From the NCBI GenBank assembly GCA_964418575.1, contig CAYQMI010000107.1:1-12752 (forward strand): DNA of 12,752 nt. The letters run 5' to 3'. The first letter of the stretch is position 1. Every line of letters starts with the position of its first letter. A model generated the notes under the pieces. That model ran no database searches. It was given only the letters and a program-made list of their open reading frames with translations, and was not told the DNA's origin. Shown one piece after another: positions 1 through 5,495 of the stretch. This DNA comes from Glaciecola sp964418575. GTDB lineage: Bacteria > Pseudomonadota > Gammaproteobacteria > Enterobacterales > Alteromonadaceae. Position numbers and translations under genes: made by a program.

Positions 1-44
1 CTTTTGCCGCTGCCGCCTTTTTCTCCGCCTACTAATATGATCAT
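1..44 (-). CDS. ParA/MinD-like P-loop ATPase, N-terminal fragment
   Basis: Only the first 14 codons lie in the window; the gene runs leftward off the edge. Read on the minus strand from the ATG at 44, they encode MIILVGGEKGGSGK, which is the beta1 strand and deviant Walker A loop (KGGxGK) at the extreme N-terminus of ParA/MinD/Soj-type ATPases. These proteins bind ATP, dimerise on DNA or membrane, and position chromosomes, plasmids or other cargo. A good ribosome binding site, AGGAG, lies five bases before the ATG (plus-strand positions 50-54). The gene is divergent from the peroxiredoxin gene with about 180 bases between them. The specific job (chromosome partition, cargo positioning or a plasmid-type ParA) cannot be told from this fragment. 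Confidence 0.7.
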   Translation of the reverse strand, partial: MIILVGGEKGGSGK

Positions 45-167
45 ATGGACTCCTAATGGCTCTTAATTGCGCAACACGGTTTATGCGAGCCAAGGTGCTG
101 CGATTGATGCTTTAATTTGAATATGGGCAAACATTAACAAATATTCGAGATCTTACTGGCGTATCTA

Positions 168-196
168 TTCATACCTATTAATATGTACGTATACAT
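168..196 (+). promoter_or_regulatory. Candidate promoter and operator-like inverted repeat before the Prx5-Grx gene
   Basis: A possible -35 TTCATA (168-173) and -10 TATACA (190-195) are spaced by 16 bases; each matches the sigma-70 consensus at four of six positions. An inverted repeat ATGTA-N4-TACAT (183-196) covers the -10, where a repressor could sit. I looked for the ATAG-N7-CTAT pattern of OxyR, the usual regulator of such hybrid peroxidases, and did not find it. The rest of the 45-224 gap shows nothing else I can support. Confidence 0.3.
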
Positions 197-224
197 TCTA
201 TTTAACTGAAAAAAGGAAAAAAAC

Positions 225-968
225 ATGAGCGATGCTATCGAATTGACCAGTCAAGAAGGCAAAAGAATTCCAGAAATAAGCTGGCCTACTAGAGTGGGTG
301 AAGATTGGAAGACTTTGAATAGCAAAGATATTTTTGATAATAAAAAGGTGGTTGTGTTTTCTTTACCAGGCGCATTTACGCCTACCTGTAGTTCTACCCA
401 TTTGCCTCGTTTTAATCAGCTTGCGGGTGTATTTAAGAAGATGGGTGTTGATGAAATTTGTTGCGTGTCGGTAAACGATACCTTTGTAATGAATGCTTGG
501 TTAGCTGATCAAGAAGCTCAAAACATTACCGTAGTGCCCGATGGAAACGGTGAATTTACCGAAGCTATGGGCATGTTAGTCGACAAAAAAGACTTAGGCT
601 TTGGTAAACGTTCATGGCGCTATTCTATGTTGGTAAACGATGGCGTGATTGAAAAAATGTTCATTGAACCAAACGTACCTGGCGACCCCTTTGAAGTGTC
701 TGACGCAGATACCATGCTTGCATATTTAGACCCAAGCGCAAAAGCGCCTGAAGAAGTGTCGTTGTTCACTAAACCAGGTTGTCCGTTCTGTGCCAAGGCA
801 AAAGCCTTGTTAACTGACAAAGGTTACGAGTACGAGGAAATTGTATTAGGCAAAGATGCAAGCCTGGCTTCATTAAAGGCAGTTACTGGTCGTGAAACCG
901 TTCCTCAAGTATTTATTGGCGGAAAACATATTGGCGGTAGCGATGACTTGGAAGCTTATTTTGCTTAA
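225..968 (+). CDS. Peroxiredoxin 5-glutaredoxin hybrid peroxidase
   Basis: This 247-residue protein reduces hydrogen peroxide and organic hydroperoxides, using glutathione through its own glutaredoxin domain. Residues 1-170 are a Prx5-type peroxiredoxin: PGAFTPTC places the peroxidatic cysteine at Cys55 and RSWRY the catalytic arginine at Arg132. Residues 177-247 are a glutaredoxin with the dithiol centre CPFC (Cys186, Cys189), the cis-proline stretch TVPQVF and the glutathione-binding GGSDD near the end. The same fusion is known from Haemophilus influenzae (hybrid Prx5, PGdx) and other gammaproteobacteria. There is no signal peptide, so it should be cytoplasmic. The start follows AAGGA (213-217) at a normal distance. 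It is monocistronic or leads a short group with the hydrolase 67 bases downstream. Length and motifs are complete and nothing looks damaged. Confidence 0.96.
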   Translation: MSDAIELTSQEGKRIPEISWPTRVGEDWKTLNSKDIFDNKKVVVFSLPGAFTPTCSSTHLPRFNQLAGVFKKMGVDEICCVSVNDTFVMNAWLADQEAQNITVVPDGNGEFTEAMGMLVDKKDLGFGKRSWRYSMLVNDGVIEKMFIEPNVPGDPFEVSDADTMLAYLDPSAKAPEEVSLFTKPGCPFCAKAKALLTDKGYEYEEIVLGKDASLASLKAVTGRETVPQVFIGGKHIGGSDDLEAYFA

Positions 969-988
969 ATCGGCTTCTTTTATTACTC

Positions 989-1019
989 AGTTTGCTGGGC
1001 ATCGTTTGCCTAGCAAACT
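989..1019 (+). promoter_or_regulatory. 12-bp hairpin just before the hydrolase ribosome binding site
   Basis: The arm at 989-1000 (AGTTTGCTGGGC) pairs with 1008-1019 (GCCTAGCAAACT) over 12 base pairs, with one G-T wobble and a 7-base loop. No T-run follows on either strand, so it does not look like an intrinsic terminator. The stem ends three bases before the AGGAGG that serves the next gene. It could protect the 3' end of the peroxidase mRNA, block ribosome passage, or be a protein binding site; the sequence does not decide. Confidence 0.6.
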
Positions 1020-1035
1020 ATCAGGAGGAGCTGCT

Positions 1036-2142
1036 TTGCGTCTTCGAACTTCGCTAGCTTATGCTTTGATAGGTATTCTGCCAGCCTGCTGGATTAGTGC
1101 TTCAGCAAAAGATGTGTCAGTTGCGCTCAAGCAAAGCGAGTTTGCAGCGCGCTATGCCCAGATTTATGAACCGGAACTAGGACCCTTACGAAGCTGTGAA
1201 GAACAAGTCCCAGAACAAGTGAAAGTGTGTTCAGACGCTCTGCGCAACATGGGTAATGCTCCATATGCGTTGTTTGCTCGTGCGCCAAAAGCAACGGTAG
1301 TGTTATTTCACGGCTTAAGTGATTCCCCCTATTTTGTTGAATCTATTGCGCGGCATTTGCATCGAGAGGGTTATAACGTGATAGCCCCGCTCACTCCAGG
1401 TCATGGTAAGTTAGAGGCTGATGCCGACATGCAAGACCCAGACTTGCAGCAGCGCTGGTATAGCCATTTAAATCAAGTAATGGCTCTAGCAAAGCTGACC
1501 CATGAAAAAGTCTTTGTGGGTGGGTTTTCGACCGGTGGCGCTTTTGCGACTTACTACACTTTAAAACACCCCGATGAGATTGAAGCGTTACTGCTCTTTT
1601 CAGGAGCTTTGCAGCTTTCATCAAGCGCAGAAACCTTATCTAAAGTATGGGGCATTAAAAAACTTGCGGTTTGGCTTGACGGTGAATATAAAACAGATGG
1701 CCCTAACCCTTATAAATATCCGAAAGTGGCGACATACTCAGCGTTGGTGCTGATGGATGTTATCAAAGACATTAGAGGTTTACTGGAGGCGCAAGAGGAA
1801 TCTGAAAACATCAGTCGTCTGTCAAAGCCCATTTTTGCTGCACATTCATTGGCCGATACCACTACGATGTACGAGGGAATTGAGAATTTACTTAGTAAGG
1901 TAGATGGTGAACACACTCGGTTTAAAATTGATAAAGACTTTGACGTTTGTCACGCCGATGTAGTGATCAGCTCAGGTCAAATTATCAATATGAACTTTGA
2001 CAAGTCTCAGGTGAACCCGTCGGAGCGATGCGCGGTGCCAAAGGCTAATCCTTTGCATAGTATTATGCTGTCGGTGTTAACAAGTTTTGTTAATCAACAT
2101 AGCAAAGAAGATGTCAGTTTACTTGCAAAGCCTGAGCCGTAA
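1036..2142 (+). CDS. Exported alpha/beta hydrolase (esterase/lysophospholipase-like), TTG start
   Basis: The preferred reading starts at TTG 1036, seven bases after a perfect AGGAGG (1023-1028), and gives 368 residues. An ATG at 892 would lie inside the peroxidase gene and put 48 unrelated residues before the signal peptide. The N-terminus from MRLRTS has a positive end, a hydrophobic core and ends ISASA-KD; cleavage after Ala24 fits signal peptidase I. LPAC at Cys18 is an imperfect lipobox, so a lipoprotein is possible. The fold shows the oxyanion HG (92-93), the nucleophile elbow GFSTGG with Ser165, the acid Asp274 in SLADTT, and His341 in PLHSIM as the likely catalytic base (His306 is the alternative). 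Cys54, Cys65, Cys305 and Cys332 could form two disulfides, in keeping with export. The family resembles monoglyceride lipases and carboxylesterases; the substrate is unknown. Confidence 0.82.
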   Translation: MRLRTSLAYALIGILPACWISASAKDVSVALKQSEFAARYAQIYEPELGPLRSCEEQVPEQVKVCSDALRNMGNAPYALFARAPKATVVLFHGLSDSPYFVESIARHLHREGYNVIAPLTPGHGKLEADADMQDPDLQQRWYSHLNQVMALAKLTHEKVFVGGFSTGGAFATYYTLKHPDEIEALLLFSGALQLSSSAETLSKVWGIKKLAVWLDGEYKTDGPNPYKYPKVATYSALVLMDVIKDIRGLLEAQEESENISRLSKPIFAAHSLADTTTMYEGIENLLSKVDGEHTRFKIDKDFDVCHADVVISSGQIINMNFDKSQVNPSERCAVPKANPLHSIMLSVLTSFVNQHSKEDVSLLAKPEP

Positions 2143-2186
2143 GCTGTTTATTTTAGACTGAAACCAAAGCGTTTAGAGCATAAGTG

Positions 2187-2552
2187 ATGGACTATAAATT
2201 TTATCGAGAGTTAGGTGGTCAAGCAATTGCAGAGTGTGAGCCTGAAGTTAGCACATTTGGAGATTGCTTGACCCTAGAGCTTAGTAAAAATGAAAGCGAA
2301 GTTTCAGGCCTGCTTAAAGTCATCGAAAAACTGCAGTCCAAACAATTGACAAGTCATAAAGTAAAATGGAATGACTTCACCTTAATACTTAGTCAAGACG
2401 AAGCTGAACTCCACACCCACGTTGGGTATTGGGACAGTGAAGAGGATTTGCCAGAGGGCACTGAGCTAGATACACAAGGCGAGCAAGGTTGCGGCTTACA
2501 GGACTTGAAAGAGCTACTCACCGACTGGTATGAATTTCTTTGTGATAAGTAG
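2187..2552 (+). CDS. yacL: YacL (UPF0231) family protein
   Basis: This small acidic cytoplasmic protein (121 residues from the ATG at 2187) resembles E. coli YacL along its length. It has the same MDY-F-R opening, a central aromatic stretch like YTLWMDGEE (here FTLILSQDEAEL), and a C-terminal CG-(V/L)-(E/Q)-D-(F/L) segment ending in an aromatic helix. The biochemical role of UPF0231 is not known. A GTG codon directly before (2184) could add one residue, but the ATG matches the family start. No clear Shine-Dalgarno sequence is visible. It lies 44 bases after the hydrolase gene on the same strand, with only a weak promoter-like pair (TTGCAA at 2123, TTTATT at 2147), so it may depend on upstream transcription. 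It ends at a repeat-rich convergent gap. Confidence 0.85.
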   Translation: MDYKFYRELGGQAIAECEPEVSTFGDCLTLELSKNESEVSGLLKVIEKLQSKQLTSHKVKWNDFTLILSQDEAELHTHVGYWDSEEDLPEGTELDTQGEQGCGLQDLKELLTDWYEFLCDK

Positions 2553-2570
2553 AATCAACCTTAAGAAACC

Positions 2571-2804
2571 CCGTCATTCCCACGAAGGTGCAATGCTGTT
2601 CGCTTAAGGAGTTTATCGTCATTACCGCGAAGGCGGTAATCTCCCTATACAACAACTATCACCCCTAAAGGCTGCAAATTTATGCATTACTGCAACATTT
2701 CGGAGGTTCCTGCCTTCGCAGGAATGACAGGGGTAGCGGAATGACAGGGGTACCAAAATGACAGGGGTACCAAAATGACAGGGGGAGCGCAGGAATGACG
2801 AGGG
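2571..2804. repeat. REP/MITE-like palindrome cluster between convergent genes
   Basis: Three related units lie here. The first, from 2571, begins CCGTCATTCCCACGAAGG and is degenerate. The second, from 2618, begins CGTCATTACCGCGAAGGCGG and contains a perfect 8-bp stem ATTACCGC/GCGGTAAT (2621-2628, 2633-2640) around GAAG. The third is inverted: stem TTCCTGC/GCAGGAA (2707-2713, 2718-2724) around CTTC, followed by AATGACAGGGG. They share the core GTCATT-CCGCGAAGGCGG, a type of short intergenic palindrome widespread in proteobacterial genomes. The outer ends, CCGTCATTCC at the left and GGAATGACGAGG at the right, are themselves inverted repeats, so the block may be one small non-autonomous element. 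It sits between the 3' ends of two convergent genes, the usual place for such repeats. No coding potential is seen in the gap. Confidence 0.75.
2721..2788. repeat. Four tandem copies of a 17-bp repeat
   Basis: Copies run 2721-2737, 2738-2754, 2755-2771 and 2772-2788, with the consensus (GG/AA)AATGACAGGGGTACC. The two middle junctions differ only in the first two bases, and the last copy has GGGGGAGC. The unit is the outer end of the preceding inverted palindrome (GGAATGACAGGGG), so the array probably grew by slippage or unequal exchange from it. It lacks the unique spacers of a CRISPR array. Confidence 0.9.
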
Positions 2805-2817
2805 TTATATAAAGTAT

Positions 2818-2848
2818 TTGGCTTAAGCCAACAGCATTAACTGTTGGC
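2818..2848 (-). terminator. Overlapping palindromes at the dipeptidase stop codon
   Basis: An 8-bp stem GCCAACAG/CTGTTGGC (2827-2834, 2841-2848) surrounds a 6-base loop that contains the TAA stop codon of the dipeptidase. A perfect 14-bp palindrome, TTGGCTTAAGCCAA (2818-2831), shares part of the left arm, so only one structure can form at a time. The minus-strand tail after the stem is AT-rich but has no clean U-run, so termination by this structure is plausible rather than shown. Confidence 0.45.
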
Positions 2849-4069
2849 AGCAACTTCTTCTACCTTGCGCCAAACCCGAAGCAGATTCTCGTTCAAGATT
2901 TTTTTAATATCAGCCTCGCTGTAACCTCGCTCTAGCAAGCCCTCTACTAAATTAGGAAAGGTAGACACATCCTTGAGCCCCGTTGGCAAAGAATCGCCCA
3001 CGCCGTCGTAATCAGAGCCTATGCCAATATAATCGATGCCCACTAAATCGCGCACGTAGTCGATGTGGTCGAGCACCATGTCTAAATCAGCAAAAGGGTA
3101 GGGGTTTTGTTTGGCGTATTTTACGTTAAAGTCAGTCACTTCTTGGCTATCTTCGCCAAAGGTGTCAATTAACGCTTGGCGCTGCTCGCCTAGCTTGTCG
3201 CGCCAAGTTCTGGCCATGGGGTTTACAAAACCAGAGCCAAAGTTAATCATGATCACGCCTTGGTTCTCGGCAAGCTTTTTAATCATGTCATCGCTCATAT
3301 TACGCTCAAAGCCAGGGGTGAACTGTCTTAGCGATGAGTGAGAGGCAATCACTGGGGCGGTGCTTATTTCAACGGCTTGATAAAATGCTGCGTCGGATAC
3401 ATGCGAGATATCGACCATTATCCCAAGTTTGTTCATCTCGCGCACCATATCTTTCCCGAATGGGCTCAGACCCTTCCATTGACGTCTCAAGTCATAAGAT
3501 GAATCACTGATATGATTTGAAAGCGAGTGCGCTAGTGTGATGTAGCGAATACCGCGTTCGTAAAAAACCTTGAGGGTATCTAGGCTGCCCTGCACGGGAG
3601 AGCCATTTTCCATACCCATGGGCAGTGAAATACGACCGTTTTTAAAATTAGTCTCCACATCTTCAACACTGTAAGCCAATGCAAATTTGTCGGGCGCGCG
3701 TCCAACTATCGCTTCAACCGAATCAATTAGGTCGTGCGCCAGTGCGGTAGATGCATCTGAATTGTCTAAACTTGCGGGCACATAAATTGACATAAAAGGC
3801 GCATCTAAGCCGCCGGCAACGGCTCTAGGGTAGTCAAAATCGCCGCTTGAAGTGGCTTTAGTTACATCTACCCACCCCTTTTCAACGCGGTATGGCACAT
3901 CAATATGACCATCGACAATGATATTCTCCATGGCAATACGTTTAGCGGCTTGAGCATTGCTTTCGTTTTCAACTTGTGACGTATTTGAACTCGTGCAAGC
4001 CGAGACAAAGCCAAGCGCGAGCAGCGTTGTACAAAGTGTGCGAAGTTTTGCATTGGATGTGGATTTCAT
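2837..4069 (-). CDS. M19 membrane dipeptidase, lipoprotein
   Basis: This 410-residue zinc peptidase of the renal dipeptidase family (M19) hydrolyses dipeptides, probably at the cell envelope. The start is ATG 4069, behind AAGGGAG; an upstream ATG at 4168 would put 33 extra residues before the signal sequence. Residues 1-24 are a lipoprotein signal ending in the lipobox VSAC, with Cys25 the lipidated residue. Thr at +2 predicts outer-membrane sorting. Metal ligands are visible: His55 and Asp57 (GHIDVP), the bridging Glu154 (GMENG), His223 (ISHVS) and His244 (ASHSS). His181, Arg256 (ERNMSDD) and Asp353 (GSDYDG) match other active-site positions of the human enzyme. The C-terminus GYSEADIKKILNENLLRVW is the usual family ending. 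All key residues are present, so it should be active; the preferred peptide is unknown. Confidence 0.95.
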   Translation of the reverse strand: MKSTSNAKLRTLCTTLLALGFVSACTSSNTSQVENESNAQAAKRIAMENIIVDGHIDVPYRVEKGWVDVTKATSSGDFDYPRAVAGGLDAPFMSIYVPASLDNSDASTALAHDLIDSVEAIVGRAPDKFALAYSVEDVETNFKNGRISLPMGMENGSPVQGSLDTLKVFYERGIRYITLAHSLSNHISDSSYDLRRQWKGLSPFGKDMVREMNKLGIMVDISHVSDAAFYQAVEISTAPVIASHSSLRQFTPGFERNMSDDMIKKLAENQGVIMINFGSGFVNPMARTWRDKLGEQRQALIDTFGEDSQEVTDFNVKYAKQNPYPFADLDMVLDHIDYVRDLVGIDYIGIGSDYDGVGDSLPTGLKDVSTFPNLVEGLLERGYSEADIKKILNENLLRVWRKVEEVAANS

Positions 4070-4095
4070 GAATTCTCCCTTGGGTGGTACTGACA

Positions 4096-4107
4096 AGCGC
4101 ATGCGCT
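4096..4107. promoter_or_regulatory. Perfect 12-bp palindrome in the dipeptidase leader
   Basis: AGCGCATGCGCT is perfectly self-complementary and lies 26 bases before the dipeptidase ATG, inside the predicted leader. It could be a repressor operator or simply a short RNA hairpin. It has no second copy in the divergent region. Confidence 0.35.
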
Positions 4108-4157
4108 GCATCTGCTTGCGGTCACAATAATATTTACTTAAGTATTTGTTATTATTC

Positions 4158-4186
4158 ACTATACGCAATCAGCCCATATTTGTCCC
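4158..4186 (-). promoter_or_regulatory. Candidate sigma-70 promoter of the dipeptidase
   Basis: On the minus strand a -35 GGGACA (4186-4181) and a -10 TATAGT (4163-4158) are separated by 17 bases, matching the consensus at four and five of six positions. Transcription would begin near 4151 and give a leader of about 80 bases. The whole 4070-4455 gap holds this promoter, the sapC promoter and leader, and no credible gene. Confidence 0.5.
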
Positions 4187-4252
4187 TAAAAATCACGAAT
4201 ATAGCCAGTACAAAAAACCTTGAGCCCGAGGCTTTTAATCACAGCTTAACGG

Positions 4253-4281
4253 GTGACATTAGCGGCGCTTTGTTTCATAAT
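4253..4281 (+). promoter_or_regulatory. Strong candidate sigma-70 promoter of the sapC-like gene
   Basis: GTGACA (4253-4258) and CATAAT (4276-4281) each match the consensus at five of six positions and are spaced by exactly 17 bases. Transcription should start near 4288, leaving an untranslated leader of about 170 bases. The leader includes a weak stem TCCGG/CCGGA near 4371-4391 but no recognisable riboswitch. Confidence 0.6.
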
Positions 4282-4455
4282 ACGCGGGTTTTTTAGGCTG
4301 GTGGCAAAGCTGTCACAACTCGATGATAGCGATATCGATTAACTAGCAACTAAAATACCGTCAATTAATAGTCCGGCAAGCAGTTACCGGAACAACGTGC
4401 CTTCGCCAAACAAAGTCGGCCTAACCAAAATAAAATGAAAAAGAGAAGTAATTAA

Positions 4456-5229
4456 ATGGCTATTAACTATATTCCGCTTGATAAAGACAAGCACAGCGAC
4501 ATTAAAGTCAATGCAAAGGTAGATTTTGCATTCGCGGCTAAAACACATCTTGCTGCGGCAACCATTCGTGAGTTCGCTCAGCTTTCTGGCTCTATGCCAT
4601 TAGTATTCATCGAAGATCCAAATACTAAAAACGTTCACAGTGTTGCAATGCTTGGCCTTGAGCAAGGTAGTAACTTATTTTTTGCTGACGAAAAGTGGCA
4701 GGGTCCACACGTTCCTTTGAATGTTCAGCGCTATCCATTTGATATTCGCCCTGATGGCGACAAACTTGGTGTATTCATTGATGAGAACAGTGAGTTGTTA
4801 GCGAAAGGTGACGAAGAAGGACAAGCACTATTCACAGAAGCCGGTGAACCGACAGAGTTTCTTAAAAACCGCCAGCAGTTTTTAGCAGAGCTTGCTAATA
4901 GCGAAGTGCAAAATCAACGTTTTATCAAGCAGCTTAAAGAGCTTGATTTGCTTGAAGAAATTCAAATACGCGTAAATTACAAATCAGGTCAGTCTCGCAA
5001 CGTTACCGGCATCTTATCGATTAACGAAAAGCGTTTACTTGATTTAGACGACGATAAAGTACTCGCAATGCACAAAGCGGGCTATTTAGGTGCTGCTTAT
5101 TCAATGATGTTGTCTTTAGGTCAATTAAATCGCTTAGTTGAGCTTTCAAATAAATCTGAAAATCCAATCCAGTCACTGCAAATTTCTCCAGTAGCTGCAG
5201 AGCAAGCAGAAGCACCCGCGAACGCTTAA
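4456..5229 (+). CDS. SapC family protein
   Basis: This 257-residue protein matches the SapC family (Pfam SapC). It has the opening YIPLDKDKHSDIKV, DFAFAAKTHLAAATIREFAQL, then PLVFIED, an AMLGLEQGSNLFF strand, VPLNVQRYPFDI, a GVFIDEN strand, LFTEAGEPTEFL, and the closing LSINEKRLLDLDDDKVLAMHKAGYL. No signal peptide or membrane segment is visible. The family was named for surface-layer proteins of Campylobacter, but in marine proteobacteria it often lies near TonB-dependent receptors and tryptophan-halogenase-like genes, and its activity is not established. Here none of those partners is present: it has its own promoter, a long leader and a double terminator, so it is probably a single-gene transcript. 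The Shine-Dalgarno sequence is weak (AGAGAAG at 4442-4448). The last 20 residues are Ala/Glu-rich and probably disordered. Confidence 0.88.
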   Translation: MAINYIPLDKDKHSDIKVNAKVDFAFAAKTHLAAATIREFAQLSGSMPLVFIEDPNTKNVHSVAMLGLEQGSNLFFADEKWQGPHVPLNVQRYPFDIRPDGDKLGVFIDENSELLAKGDEEGQALFTEAGEPTEFLKNRQQFLAELANSEVQNQRFIKQLKELDLLEEIQIRVNYKSGQSRNVTGILSINEKRLLDLDDDKVLAMHKAGYLGAAYSMMLSLGQLNRLVELSNKSENPIQSLQISPVAAEQAEAPANA

Positions 5230-5246
5230 CAGATTGTTTTAAAAAC

Positions 5247-5283
5247 AAAAGCTGCTTGACTTGGTTCAGAGCAGCTTTTTTTT
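5247..5283 (+). terminator. Intrinsic terminator of the sapC-like gene
   Basis: AAAGCTGCT (5248-5256) pairs with AGCAGCTTT (5270-5278), with one further A-T pair outside, around a 13-base loop. A run of eight T follows (5276-5283). It lies 17 bases after the sapC stop codon and is a classic rho-independent terminator. Confidence 0.92.
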
Positions 5284-5325
5284 GCCTTATTGATAAGGCC
5301 TGTATATGCGTACAGGCCTTAATTT
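5284..5325 (+). terminator. Second terminator hairpin with an alternative fold
   Basis: AAGGCCTGTA (5295-5304) pairs with TACAGGCCTT (5311-5320) over ten base pairs with a 6-base loop, and ATTTTATT follows. GCCTTA (5284-5289) can instead pair with TAAGGC (5294-5299), which would break the larger stem. Because the stem is symmetric it could also stop transcription arriving from the right. It shields the dcw operon from sapC readthrough. Confidence 0.7.
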
Positions 5326-5364
5326 TATTGGTTTCGATAGCATAATTTAATTTGGTTTATTTGC

Positions 5365-5394
5365 TTGACAGGTGGGGGTAAACATACCTAAACT
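5365..5394 (+). promoter_or_regulatory. Candidate promoter of the dcw operon (Pmra-like)
   Basis: A perfect -35 TTGACA (5365-5370) is followed after 18 bases by a weak -10 TAAACT (5389-5394). The predicted start, near 5401, falls directly at the GTGG boxes. In E. coli the corresponding promoter drives the first genes of the cluster, including ftsI. Confidence 0.6.
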
Positions 5395-5428
5395 GTCAAA
5401 AAGTGGGTAAAAGTGGCGAAAAAGGGTT
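5372..5428 (+). promoter_or_regulatory. Phased GTGG boxes, probable MraZ operator
   Basis: Two adjacent 10-mers, GTGGGTAAAA (5403-5412) and GTGGCGAAAA (5413-5422), are followed by a degenerate AGGGT (5423-5427). A related GTGGGGGTAAA (5372-5382) lies about three helical turns upstream, between the -35 and -10. MraZ of E. coli is known to bind TGGGN repeats spaced by five bases upstream of its own gene. The arrangement here therefore fits autorepression of the cluster. The assignment rests on pattern similarity and the position next to mraZ. Confidence 0.7.
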
Positions 5429-5495
5429 TTTATCAGGTGTAACCAGCTAATAAAAAAAACAATAAGCTACTAACAAGTATAATAGGCTAGGGGAT

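Noticed and set aside
151..210. OxyR binding site before the peroxidase
   Set aside because: CTAT occurs three times (165, 175, 198) but no ATAG lies seven bases before any of them.
892..1035. ATG 892 as the start of the hydrolase
   Set aside because: It lies inside the glutaredoxin domain of the previous gene and would put 48 residues before an obvious signal peptide. The AGGAGG and TTG at 1036 explain the start better.
2721..2788. Possible CRISPR array
   Set aside because: The 17-bp units are directly adjacent with no unique spacers, and no cas gene is present.
4070..4168. ATG 4168 as the start of the dipeptidase
   Set aside because: The 33 extra residues are unlike the family and precede a clear lipoprotein signal; ATG 4069 has AAGGGAG in front. 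The upstream ATG also overlaps the promoter candidate.
4084..4296. Small ORF of 70 codons in the divergent promoter region
   Set aside because: It has no ribosome site, low-complexity residues, and covers both promoter candidates.
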